From the NCBI GenBank assembly GCA_900765125.1, contig CAAFQL010000009.1:1-16133 (forward strand): 16,133 bases of DNA. The letters are read 5' to 3'. Origin of the DNA: Oscillospiraceae bacterium. Its GTDB lineage: Bacteria; Bacillota; Clostridia; Oscillospirales; Ruminococcaceae. Under the pieces are notes generated by a model. The model was not told the DNA's origin. It worked only from the letters and a program-made list of their open reading frames with translations, and made no database searches. Made by a program: the position numbers and the translations under genes. Numbering within the stretch: position 1 is the stretch's first letter; the number at the start of each line of letters is the position of its first letter. Positions 1 through 7,339 of the stretch are shown here, one piece after another.

Positions 1-267
1 ACCTGCGGTGTTATTTCTTTCTCTATAAAGGGAGGCAGACCTGCTGCTGTTCGTTTTATGGATGCACTGGAACTTGCAAGCATTGAAGTACACGTTGCAG
101 ATATACGTACCTGCGTTCTGCATCCTGCTTCAGCAACTCATCGTCAGCTGACAGAAGAACAGCTTGTAGCAGCCGGCATAGATGGTGGACTTATTCGTTT
201 GTCTGTTGGTCTTGAAAATGTTGAGGATATTATTGCTGACATTAAGCAGGCTCTTGAAAAAGTGTGA
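1..267 (+). CDS. O-acetylhomoserine sulfhydrylase-like PLP enzyme, C-terminal fragment (5' end outside window)
   Basis: The reading frame is open from base 1 to the TGA at 265-267 and gives 88 residues, the C-terminal fifth of a Cys/Met-metabolism PLP enzyme of about 430 residues. The segments GVISFSIKGG, VLHPASATHRQL, AAGIDGGLIRLSVGLEN and DIIADIKQAL are the family signature for the C-terminal domain. In cystathionine synthase/lyase relatives the Arg in the IRLSVG segment binds the substrate carboxylate. The wording HPASATHRQLTEEQ is closest to the O-acetylhomoserine aminocarboxypropyltransferase (MetY) branch, which makes homocysteine from O-acetylhomoserine and sulfide. The PLP lysine lies outside the window, so the exact substrate is inferred. 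An internal ATG at 58 is not a start, because conserved sequence precedes it. A hairpin with a short T-run follows the stop codon. Confidence 0.85.
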   Translation, partial: TCGVISFSIKGGRPAAVRFMDALELASIEVHVADIRTCVLHPASATHRQLTEEQLVAAGIDGGLIRLSVGLENVEDIIADIKQALEKV

Positions 268-308
268 TTTCACAGATACGTTTTGCAAAAAGTCCCTCAT
301 CTGTGAAA
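268..308 (+). repeat. Perfect 10-bp inverted repeat overlapping the terminator hairpin
   Basis: TTTCACAGAT at 268-277 is the exact reverse complement of ATCTGTGAAA at 299-308, with the palindrome TTTTGCAAAA (281-290) between them. The right arm covers the end of the terminator's left arm and all of its loop, so the two folds cannot both form in full. Confidence 0.6.
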
Positions 309-321
309 GGTGAGGGATTTT
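293..321 (+). terminator. Intrinsic terminator-like hairpin after the MetY-like gene
   Basis: A 9-bp stem (293-301 with 309-317, one G-U pair, sequence TCCCTCATC / GGTGAGGGA) with a 7-nt loop is followed by TTTT at 318-321. It lies 25 bp past the stop of the upstream gene. The T-run is short, so termination may be partial. The loop also belongs to a competing perfect 10-bp inverted repeat (268-277 with 299-308). Confidence 0.6.
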
Positions 322-362
322 GATATTTATTATTGGCATAAGGAAATAGAGGGGGTGTTTCT

Positions 363-2153
363 ATGCTTTTGCGTGAGTTTTTGAATATGGGGCTTGGAAA
401 CACTCTTTCCGGTGTCAATGAAGAAGTATTCAGGCTTATGCTTTCGCATTATAATCATAAGGCAATGGGCGCAGATGCGGGAAAGGTATTTTTTGATAAT
501 ATGATGAATGGACCTTTATATACTATGAGCAACGAGCTTTTCAGAGTGTTTATATCACACTGGAATCACAGGGCTGTATGTATGGAAACGCATAGGAATA
601 TAGTTATAACCTGTGACCTTATTCTTGAACAGGATACATCGCCTCAGGATGAATTTGAGCTGTTTAAATATTTATGCAGCAGAGAAAAACAAAGCGGACT
701 TGTACCGTATTATATCATGAACGAGCATTCGCCGGAATATGAAAGGATCAGTGCAGAATACGGCAGCCGTATAATTCCGTATTCAAGAGAAAATCACAGA
801 AATTTTGCACTTAAGCTTAGAAAGCTTCTTGTAAACACAAAGTTTATATGCAGCGGTTTTCAAGTCATGCACGCTTTAAATTTAGGACTTACAGATGCAA
901 TCAAAAAAAGTCCTTATGTTTATCTTATATTCACGCAGCACGGAGTTAATTTTTTTAAGGATAATTTTATAAATCAGTCTGCATACAGTGCGTTTCTCTT
1001 TGATAAGATAATGATAAGCAATGACTTTGAACGTGATCTTTTTATAGAAAGAGGCTGCTATAATGAAAATAATCTTATAAAAAATGGATTGTTCAGATGG
1101 GATCTGCTGAGTGCAGAAGGTGCAGAGCATGAAAAGAGCATTTTCATTTACTTTACCCACAGGCGTTATTTAAAGGATATAGAAAATGTAGGCGATTCTG
1201 TATATGTAAAAACTATTGCAGGACTTCTGAACGATAAGCGTTTTATGAGCATTGTAAAGGAAAACGGCTATACTTTGAAAGTCGCACTTCATCATACAGT
1301 ACTTTCAGTCTGTGGAAAGGATATTCTTGACGGCGTTCATATATTGGAGGACGCTGAAATTGCAGAGGCTAAGAGAAATTCAGCTATTCTCATAACAGAT
1401 TACTCATCAATGTGCTTTGAGATGTGGTTTCAGCATAAGCCTGTAATATTCCTGAATGTACCTGATGGTGAGGACTGCATCGAGTATGGACATAAAACAG
1501 ATCTGCCTGCACCTTATGAAGGTAAAGGGGATTATATTTTCAATGTGGTCTCTACAAAGGAAGAATGTATAAATAGGCTAAGTGATTATATAAAAACGGA
1601 TTTTGCTTTTACAGAAGACGACAAGAAAAAGCGTGACAGGTTTTTCTATTATAATTCCGGATTCTGCAAGCGATTTTGTGATTATCTTATTTCTATGAAA
1701 AATGAGAAAAAAGATATGTACAAGCTTTGCGTCGGAGATTCTGTAAGCTTTGCGAGACATTCTGATATCTATACTGAGGGTGTGCATTTTCCTGATAGTG
1801 AGGGCAGATGGATAGTTTGCAAAAATTCAAGGCTGATGTTTTATGTAAATGACATAAATCGCAGCTTGTATATAACGCTTACCGGACTTCCGCACCCGAA
1901 ATGTGAACTGTGCGGAATAGAGATGAGCTTTTCTGTAAATGGAAAGTATCTGACAAAAAAAGAAATTTATAGTCACGAAGTGACTGATATAATTCTAAGT
2001 GTTCCAAAGGAATTTATTGACAGTACAGGTAAAATCGATATTGAAATAAAGGCTCATGTTATTAAATCTGTAAAAAGTGAATCTGAAGAAATAAATACAA
2101 AGAGCAGGCTCATGTTTAAGCTGTGCAGTTTAGATGTAAGAAATGCCCTGTAA
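363..2153 (+). CDS. CDP-glycerol glycerophosphotransferase family protein (TagB/TagF-like) with C-terminal extension
   Basis: The 596-residue protein resembles CDP-glycerol:poly(glycerophosphate) glycerophosphotransferases, which transfer glycerol-phosphate units from CDP-glycerol in teichoic acid or related envelope polymer synthesis. Visible family features are TQHGVNFFKD (residues 191-200), the HH pair (310-311) and ITDYSSMCFEMWFQHKPVIFL (344-364), which aligns with the conserved TDYSS block of the CDP-glycerol-binding half. PAPYEGKGDYIF (383-393) follows. Residues about 455-592 lie beyond the usual catalytic region and look beta-rich, with FPDSEGRWIVCKNSRLMF at the start; I cannot assign this domain. 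No signal peptide or membrane helix is apparent, so it is probably a peripheral cytoplasmic-face enzyme. The start is supported by GAGGGGG at 349-355, 7 bases upstream. It stands alone, ending at a strong terminator. Acceptor and product are unknown. Confidence 0.8.
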   Translation: MLLREFLNMGLGNTLSGVNEEVFRLMLSHYNHKAMGADAGKVFFDNMMNGPLYTMSNELFRVFISHWNHRAVCMETHRNIVITCDLILEQDTSPQDEFELFKYLCSREKQSGLVPYYIMNEHSPEYERISAEYGSRIIPYSRENHRNFALKLRKLLVNTKFICSGFQVMHALNLGLTDAIKKSPYVYLIFTQHGVNFFKDNFINQSAYSAFLFDKIMISNDFERDLFIERGCYNENNLIKNGLFRWDLLSAEGAEHEKSIFIYFTHRRYLKDIENVGDSVYVKTIAGLLNDKRFMSIVKENGYTLKVALHHTVLSVCGKDILDGVHILEDAEIAEAKRNSAILITDYSSMCFEMWFQHKPVIFLNVPDGEDCIEYGHKTDLPAPYEGKGDYIFNVVSTKEECINRLSDYIKTDFAFTEDDKKKRDRFFYYNSGFCKRFCDYLISMKNEKKDMYKLCVGDSVSFARHSDIYTEGVHFPDSEGRWIVCKNSRLMFYVNDINRSLYITLTGLPHPKCELCGIEMSFSVNGKYLTKKEIYSHEVTDIILSVPKEFIDSTGKIDIEIKAHVIKSVKSESEEINTKSRLMFKLCSLDVRNAL

Positions 2154-2158
2154 AAGCG

Positions 2159-2203
2159 AAGATCCCTTAGTCACTTCAAAGTTGACTAAGGGATCTTTTA
2201 TTT
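2159..2203. terminator. Strong bidirectional terminator between convergent genes
   Basis: A perfect 15-bp stem (2159-2173 with 2183-2197) encloses a 9-nt loop. On the plus strand it is followed by a T-rich run (2196-2203), ending transcription of the CDP-glycerol transferase gene. On the minus strand the flank is less U-rich, but the hairpin lies 13 bp beyond the coaX stop and probably serves that gene as well. Confidence 0.85.
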
Positions 2204-2215
2204 GCCTATTAGCTG

Positions 2216-2983
2216 TTATTTGTTTTTCAGGTAAACGATCCTCATGCCCTTAAGAAGCAAGGTATCGTCTATGATAATATCCTTATGTCTGCAATAAGGA
2301 ACAATTACTTCGGAAAGTCCGCCTGTTGCTATTGTTGTAACAGGCATATTCAGTTCTTCTTCGATATGATCGAGAAGTCCGTCTATACTTCCTGCAAATC
2401 CGTAGATCATTCCGCTCTTCATGCAGTCAATAGTATTACTGCCGATTTTTTTCTTAGGCGGCTCGAATGCTATTTTGGGTAGCTGAGCTGTCTTGTTATT
2501 GAGCGCTTCCATGGAAATTGCAACTCCCGGCATTATCATACCGCCTATAAATTCATTTTTATCGTTTATAACAGATACGGTTGTAGCAGTACCCATATCA
2601 ATAAGAACAAGAGGACCTTTCATCTGATCAAGTGCAGCTACTGCACCTATAGCCATGTCACTTCCAAGTTGTGCAGGATTGTCAATAGCTATTCTAAGTC
2701 CGGTTTTTATACCGGGACCCACCACCATGCAGCTTTTTTTGGTTATCTTTTCTATTGCTTGTTTTACTACTCCTGTTATGGAGGGAACTACAGATGAGAG
2801 AATACTTCCCTCAATGTCACTGCTTTTCAGTCCATATATTTCCAGAACTGATTTAAAGGATACAGCAAATTCCAGTACTGTTCCTGTCTGATTGGTGGAA
2901 ATTCTCTCTACAAAGATAATTTTGTCATCCTGAAAACAGCCTATTACTATGTTTGTATTTCCTATATCTATTGCAAAAACCAT
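2216..2983 (-). CDS. coaX: Type III pantothenate kinase (CoaX)
   Basis: The 255-residue protein catalyses ATP-dependent phosphorylation of pantothenate, the first step of coenzyme A synthesis, in the cytoplasm. It is full length for CoaX. It has the ASKHA-fold phosphate-1 motif AIDIGNTN (residues 4-11, Asp6) and DMGTATT (129-135, Asp129). Asp109 sits in LGSDMAIGAVAAL where most CoaX proteins have GADR. IGGMIMPGV and ATGGLSEVI also match. Type III enzymes need a monovalent cation and escape CoA feedback inhibition (family knowledge). The start MVFAIDIGNTN is canonical, with AGGAG about 9 bases upstream on the minus strand. Two small differences from the family norm are GSDM for GADR, and TTVSVI where TTFDVV is common. 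It lies 51 bp downstream of glnN on the same strand with no visible terminator between, so read-through from glnN is possible. Confidence 0.93.
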   Translation of the reverse strand: MVFAIDIGNTNIVIGCFQDDKIIFVERISTNQTGTVLEFAVSFKSVLEIYGLKSSDIEGSILSSVVPSITGVVKQAIEKITKKSCMVVGPGIKTGLRIAIDNPAQLGSDMAIGAVAALDQMKGPLVLIDMGTATTVSVINDKNEFIGGMIMPGVAISMEALNNKTAQLPKIAFEPPKKKIGSNTIDCMKSGMIYGFAGSIDGLLDHIEEELNMPVTTIATGGLSEVIVPYCRHKDIIIDDTLLLKGMRIVYLKNK

Positions 2984-3034
2984 TAAAACAACTCCTATAT
3001 TATATCAATTACATCAATAGTATATTATGCCGTA

Positions 3035-5128
3035 TTAAACGTTAAATATCATATCACTGTAAGCAGGTACAGGCCATTTTTCAGACGGCAGCATTACTTC
3101 CAGATGATCAACACAAGTGCGGAGTTTTTCCATAGTGGACAAAACATCATCTCTGTAAGCAGTTGCCATGTCAATAGCACTTTCTTGTGATGACGCAGCA
3201 GCTGTTTTTTCTTCCAGTTCCTGAACAAAATTGTATGCTTCATCTGCAAGCTTTGTTATCTTCTCGGCAAGACTTCTTTCAACAACGGACTCTATTCCAA
3301 GACCTGCCTTTACTGAAATACCGTCACACAGTTCCTTGCAGTAGCTGAGAGCTGCCGGTATGAACTTTTTCTTTGCCATGTCTATCATGGTGAGTGATTC
3401 TATATTGACAGTCTTGCTGTATCTCTCAAGGAGAATATCAATTCTGCTCTGTATCTGTGATTTGGTGAAAATACCAAACTTCTCCAAAAGCTCTACATTT
3501 TTGTCGTCTGCATAGTGAGGAACTGCGTCAACAGTAGTCTTGTAAATAGGCAGACCTCTGCGCTGTGCCTCTTCGACCCATTCTTCAGAATAACCGTTGC
3601 CGTTGAAGATAATTCTCTTATGGTTCTTGATGATCTTTTTAAGTAGTGATTTAAGCTCAGCATCAAATTTTTCAGATGGAACATTTTCCATAGCGTCTGC
3701 TATCTCAGAAAGTTCTCCTGCAACAATAGTATTGAGCAGGTGATTAGGGCAGGCGATATTGTCGGAGGATCCTACCATTCTGAATTCAAATCGGTTCCCT
3801 GTAAATGCAAAAGGTGAGGTTCTGTTTCTATCTGTTGAATCTTTTGGGAAATCAGGCAGTGCGTGTACTCCAATGCTGAACTCCTGTGACTCACTCTTAT
3901 ATGTGCTGTCATTTTCCAGTGCATCGAGTACGCCCTGAAGCTCTTCACCCATAAAAATAGAAATAATAGCAGGCGGTGCTTCGTGCGCACCAAGACGATG
4001 GTCATTGCCGGCAGAAGAGGCACTGATGCGCAGCAAAGATGCATATTCATCTACGCCTTTCAATACTGCACACAGGAATGTGAGAAACTGCATATTTTCA
4101 CTTGGAGTACTGCCCGGATCAAGAAGATTCTGACCATTGTCTGTGCTTATGGACCAGTTATTGTGCTTTCCGGAACCATTTACACCTGCAAATGGCTTTT
4201 CATGGAGCAGGCATACAAGGTCGTGACGAAGAGCCACTTTTTTCATAACTTCCATTGTAAGAGAATTCTGATCTGTAGCTATGTTTGAAGTTGTAAATAT
4301 AGGCGCAAGTTCATGCTGTGCAGGAGCTACTTCATTATGTTTGGTGTTGGCATATATCCCAAGCTTCCAGAGTGACTCGTCAAGGGCAGCCATGTATGCA
4401 GCTATTCTGGGTTTGAGATTGGCATAATACTGGTCGTCAAGCTCCTGTCCTTTAGGTGGCGCTGCACCAAAAAGGGTTCTTCCAGACATAATAAGATCTT
4501 CACGCTTATCATACATTTTTTTATCTATAAGAAAATATTCCTGTTCAGGACCTACGGTAGATGTTACCTTAGTGGCAGAAGTATTGCCGAACAATCTGAG
4601 TACACGTATTGCCTGTTCGCTCAGAACGTCCATAGAACGGAGCAGCGGAGTTTTCTTATCAAGTGTTTCACCTGTATATGATACAAAAGCTGTAGGAATA
4701 TACAGAGTTCCTTCCTTTACAAATATAGGCGAAGTAGGATCCCAGACAGTATACCCTCTTGCAGAGCAGGTCTGTCTCAGACCGCCTGACGGGAACGATG
4801 ATGCGTCCGGTTCTCCCTTAACAAGAGCCTTTCCGGAAAAATCCATGATGATCATACCGTTATCCGTAGGACTTATAAATGAATCGTGCTTTTCTGCGGT
4901 AGAGCCTGTCATAGGCTGAAACCAGTGTGTGTAATGTGTAGCTCCACGCTCTATTGCCCAGTCTTTGATAGCATTTGCCACAACATCTGCATAAGCAGGA
5001 TCAAGGGCAACTCCCATTTTTTTTGTTTTTGTAAGTGCCTTATAAATCTGTTTTGGAAGTCTTGCATGCATGACCTCGTCATTAAACACATCGCAGGCAA
5101 AATATGTTGAAACATCAGCTCTTGACAT
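3035..5128 (-). CDS. glnN: Glutamine synthetase type III (GlnN)
   Basis: This is a 697-residue, full-length glutamine synthetase III, a dodecameric cytoplasmic enzyme making glutamine from glutamate, ammonia and ATP. It carries the long GSIII N-terminal region (THWFQPMTGSTAEKHDSF; GGLRQTCSARGYT), the catalytic-core strands EQEYFLID and NTKHNEVAPAQHELAP, the signature GVNGSGKHNNWS, and the C-terminal half with TGNRFEFRMVGSS and NGNGYSEEW. Two starts are possible. ATG at 5128 (MSRADVST) has GTGAGG 11 bases upstream. An in-frame TTG at 5134 has the same SD at 5 bases and would add two residues. I prefer the ATG. A minus-strand promoter at 5216-5188 fits. GSIII is often nitrogen-regulated in gut Clostridia and Bacteroidetes, but I see no recognised nitrogen-regulator site. 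It is divergent from the riboflavin operon and upstream of coaX. Confidence 0.96.
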   Translation of the reverse strand: MSRADVSTYFACDVFNDEVMHARLPKQIYKALTKTKKMGVALDPAYADVVANAIKDWAIERGATHYTHWFQPMTGSTAEKHDSFISPTDNGMIIMDFSGKALVKGEPDASSFPSGGLRQTCSARGYTVWDPTSPIFVKEGTLYIPTAFVSYTGETLDKKTPLLRSMDVLSEQAIRVLRLFGNTSATKVTSTVGPEQEYFLIDKKMYDKREDLIMSGRTLFGAAPPKGQELDDQYYANLKPRIAAYMAALDESLWKLGIYANTKHNEVAPAQHELAPIFTTSNIATDQNSLTMEVMKKVALRHDLVCLLHEKPFAGVNGSGKHNNWSISTDNGQNLLDPGSTPSENMQFLTFLCAVLKGVDEYASLLRISASSAGNDHRLGAHEAPPAIISIFMGEELQGVLDALENDSTYKSESQEFSIGVHALPDFPKDSTDRNRTSPFAFTGNRFEFRMVGSSDNIACPNHLLNTIVAGELSEIADAMENVPSEKFDAELKSLLKKIIKNHKRIIFNGNGYSEEWVEEAQRRGLPIYKTTVDAVPHYADDKNVELLEKFGIFTKSQIQSRIDILLERYSKTVNIESLTMIDMAKKKFIPAALSYCKELCDGISVKAGLGIESVVERSLAEKITKLADEAYNFVQELEEKTAAASSQESAIDMATAYRDDVLSTMEKLRTCVDHLEVMLPSEKWPVPAYSDMIFNV

Positions 5129-5187
5129 AATCAAAAAAACCTCACTCTCTTTTTCTGCTGTTATTTTTCTTTACGTCTATTCTTTAT

Positions 5188-5216
5188 ATCTTACATTAGA
5201 AAAGACGTTTTGTCAA
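5188..5216 (-). promoter_or_regulatory. Putative sigma-A promoter for glnN
   Basis: On the minus strand there is TTGACA (5216-5211), a 17-bp spacer, then TAAGAT (5193-5188). The start would fall about 50 bases before the glnN ATG. The -10 matches consensus at four of six positions. The 6-bp arms ACGTCT (5173-5178) and AGACGT (5204-5209) flank the -10 and could be an operator, but this is weak. Confidence 0.55.
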
Positions 5217-5313
5217 GCAACTTAAAATTTTTTGACGAATTCGTTTTTTTTCTAAATTTACAACTGTGTTTTTGTCTGAAAAGAAAAGTTTTTTATTCAG
5301 AATGATATCTGTG

Positions 5314-5342
5314 TTGACAAAGAGTTTTTACTGTGATATACT
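5314..5342 (+). promoter_or_regulatory. Sigma-A promoter of the riboflavin operon
   Basis: TTGACA (5314-5319), an exact 17-bp spacer and TATACT (5337-5342) form a near-consensus promoter. Its predicted start, about 5349-5351, is just upstream of the FMN riboswitch. This is the only strong plus-strand promoter seen before ribD. Confidence 0.88.
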
Positions 5343-5358
5343 TATAGTATCATTTATC

Positions 5359-5469
5359 AGCTTCAGGGTATGTGTAATTCATAACCGGTGGTATAGTCCA
5401 CGACCCGCTTTTTTGCGGCTGATTCGGTGAAACTCCGAAACCGACGGTAAAGTCCGGATGGAAGAAGCT
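5359..5469 (+). ncRNA. FMN riboswitch (RFN element) aptamer
   Basis: The segment has RFN hallmarks in order: CTTCAGGGTA, ATAACCGGTGGTATAGTCCA, GATTCGGTGAAACTCCGAAA, CCGACGGTAAAGTCCGGATG, GAAGAAGC. The P1 helix is closed by AGCTTC (5359-5364) pairing with GAAGCT (5464-5469). FMN binding stabilises P1. It is placed between the rib promoter and ribD, so it senses the end product of the pathway encoded downstream. The stretch between the glnN and ribD starts (5129-5574) holds no gene, only the two promoters, this aptamer and its expression platform. Confidence 0.95.
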
Positions 5470-5515
5470 TCACCTGTGATTTTTGGCGTAACTTTTACGT
5501 CCGGCTTTAATAATT

Positions 5516-5558
5516 GGTGATATAGCTGCCCTGTTCTGTATGAATGGGCAGCTTTTTT
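5516..5558 (+). terminator. Riboswitch expression platform: attenuator terminator with competing antiterminator
   Basis: The terminator stem AGCTGCCC (5524-5531) with GGGCAGCT (5546-5553) has a 14-nt loop and six Ts at 5553-5558. Its left arm can instead pair upstream: TCACC (5470-5474) with GGTGA (5516-5520), and AGCT (5466-5469) with AGCT (5524-5527), with a 3-nt bulge (5521-5523). This antiterminator uses both the 3' strand of the aptamer's P1 and the 5' strand of the terminator. FMN-bound RNA should therefore terminate and free RNA should read through. Confidence 0.85.
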
Positions 5559-5574
5559 GATTGGAGATGATTTT

Positions 5575-6654
5575 TTGAACTGCTGTTATATGGAAAGAGC
5601 CATTGAACTTGCACGAAAAGGCACTGGCCGTACACATCCCAATCCTTTGGTAGGTGCCGTTATTGTAAAGAACGGAAGGATAATTGGTGAGGGGTATCAT
5701 GCAAAATACGGTGAGCTTCATGCAGAGCGTCATGCACTTAGCAGGTGTACAGAATCACCTTACGGTGCAGATATTTATGTTACATTAGAGCCGTGCTGTC
5801 ATCATGGAAAACAGCCGCCTTGTACAGATGCACTTATAGAAGCAGGCATTAAACGTGTGTTCATAGGTTCATATGACCCTAATCCGCTTGTAAGCGGAAA
5901 AAGTAAAGAGATCCTTCAAAATGCGGGAATAGAAGTCACTTATGAAATTATGAAGGAAGAGTGCGACAGACTTAATCCTTTCTTCTTCTATTATATGACG
6001 AATAATATGCCATATGTAATATGTAAGTATGCAATGTCTGCGGACGGTAAAATAGCCTGCAAAAATGGCAGTTCAAAGTGGATAACAGGTGTGACTGCAA
6101 GAGCAAGGGTACAGGAAACAAGAAAAGCTGTATCTGCTGTAATGGTTGGAATAGGAACTGTTTTGGCTGATGATCCGAGTCTTTTGTGCAGATGCGAAGA
6201 TCCTGTTCATCCTGTGCGTGTGGTTTGTGATACTCATTTGAGAATGCCTTTGGAATGTGAACTTGTGAGAAGTGCGGACATTGCACCGGTCGTTATTATG
6301 ACGTGCAGCAATAATGAAGAGAAAGCAGCAGCTCTGATTGGTAAGGGAGTAAAGGTTTACAGAATTTCGGAAAAGAACGGGCACACTGATATTTCAGAGG
6401 TAATGAGAAAACTTACAGAGATGGGTCTTACAAGCGTATTTGTGGAAGGGGGAGCAGAGCTTCACGCTTCTGTTTTCAGAGAAAAACTTGTATGCGAAGT
6501 TCAGGCTTATATTGCACCTAAAATAGTGGGCGGTGACGGCCTTTCGCCTGTAGGGAAACTTGGACTTGAAGATATGATGAATGCCATGCTCCTTTCTGTT
6601 GTGAAAACCGAACTTTTGGACAGTGATATTCTTATCACATATTCTGTAAAATAA
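5575..6654 (+). CDS. ribD: Bifunctional riboflavin deaminase/reductase RibD (TTG start)
   Basis: RibD first deaminates 2,5-diamino-6-ribosylamino-4(3H)-pyrimidinone 5'-phosphate, then reduces the ribosyl side chain with NADPH. The N-terminal deaminase domain (about residues 1-145) shows HAE (49-51) and PCCHHGKQPPC (73-83). His49, Cys74 and Cys83 are the expected zinc ligands and Glu51 the proton shuttle. The reductase domain starts near ICKYAMSADGKIA and includes the VEGGAEL motif. Start choice: TTG at 5575 has GGAG (5563-5566) 8 bases upstream and puts five residues before the conserved YMERAIELA, as is usual. A farther in-frame TTG at 5557 lies inside the terminator T-run and is unlikely; ATG 5590 would cut into the domain. 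The protein is 359 residues, a normal length. First gene of the riboflavin operon, under FMN riboswitch control. Confidence 0.93.
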   Translation: MNCCYMERAIELARKGTGRTHPNPLVGAVIVKNGRIIGEGYHAKYGELHAERHALSRCTESPYGADIYVTLEPCCHHGKQPPCTDALIEAGIKRVFIGSYDPNPLVSGKSKEILQNAGIEVTYEIMKEECDRLNPFFFYYMTNNMPYVICKYAMSADGKIACKNGSSKWITGVTARARVQETRKAVSAVMVGIGTVLADDPSLLCRCEDPVHPVRVVCDTHLRMPLECELVRSADIAPVVIMTCSNNEEKAAALIGKGVKVYRISEKNGHTDISEVMRKLTEMGLTSVFVEGGAELHASVFREKLVCEVQAYIAPKIVGGDGLSPVGKLGLEDMMNAMLLSVVKTELLDSDILITYSVK

Positions 6655-6692
6655 TGTCTGACGTTTAATGAAAGGAGCAGCAGGACTTTTAT

Positions 6693-7328
6693 ATGTTTAC
6701 CGGAATTATAGAAGAAAAGGGTACTGTACTCAGCATTGAAAGTACAGCAGATAAATATAGACTGAATATAAAAGCAAAGGTCGTTTTATGCGATACAAGA
6801 ATAGGTGACAGCATAGCTGTAAATGGTGTATGCATGACTGTTACTGATATGACTGATGAAAGTTTTTCTGCCGATATAATGCCTGAAACTCTGAGAAGAA
6901 GCAGTATAGGCAGTCTGAAAAGCGGAAGCTGCGTTAATCTTGAAAGAGCTATGGCGGCAAACGGACGTTTCGGCGGTCATATTGTAACAGGACACATTGA
7001 TGGTACGGGAAAGATATCGTCTGTGAAAAAGGAAAGCAATGCCGTACTTGTGAGTATATCCGCACCACAGAATATTCTGCATCTTATTGTAGAGAAGGGG
7101 TCTGTTGCTATTGACGGAATAAGCCTTACGGTAACAAAAGTCACCAAAACTGATTTTTCTGTAAGTCTTATACCTCATACTGTTTGTGAAACTACATTGC
7201 TGTCCAAAAGGGCAGGAGAGACTGTAAACCTTGAAAATGATGTTCTTGGCAAATATGTTGAAAAACTTATGAAGGAGCGGGAAAATAAAGGCATCACACG
7301 CAGCTTCCTTTTGGAAAATGGATTTTAG
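6693..7328 (+). CDS. ribE: Riboflavin synthase, alpha subunit
   Basis: The enzyme converts two 6,7-dimethyl-8-ribityllumazine molecules into riboflavin and the pyrimidinedione precursor, the last step of the pathway. The 211-residue protein has two homologous lumazine-binding barrels. The first starts with the canonical MFTGIIEEKGTV and contains GDSIAVNGVCMTV. The second starts around GGHIVTGHIDGTG (residues 94-106) and contains KGSVAIDGISLTV. It acts as a trimer (family knowledge). The MFTGII start is unambiguous. AGGAG at 6673-6677 is 15 bases away and the closer AGGA (6682-6685) is 7 bases away, so ribosome binding may be weak. It lies 38 bp after ribD and ends 11 bp before ribBA, with its stop codon overlapping the ribBA SD. 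Confidence 0.96.
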   Translation: MFTGIIEEKGTVLSIESTADKYRLNIKAKVVLCDTRIGDSIAVNGVCMTVTDMTDESFSADIMPETLRRSSIGSLKSGSCVNLERAMAANGRFGGHIVTGHIDGTGKISSVKKESNAVLVSISAPQNILHLIVEKGSVAIDGISLTVTKVTKTDFSVSLIPHTVCETTLLSKRAGETVNLENDVLGKYVEKLMKERENKGITRSFLLENGF

Positions 7329-7339
7329 GAGGTTATCTT

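Noticed and set aside
4572..4919. 115-residue plus-strand frame inside glnN
   Set aside because: Antisense to a conserved part of glutamine synthetase, with no recognisable domain.
5557..5574. TTG at 5557 as the ribD start
   Set aside because: It is inside the terminator T-run with no SD; TTG 5575 has GGAG 8 bases upstream and fits the family N-terminus.
6786..7178. 130-residue minus-strand frame inside ribE
   Set aside because: Antisense to conserved riboflavin synthase, with Ser/Tyr/Cys-rich shadow composition and no recognisable domain.
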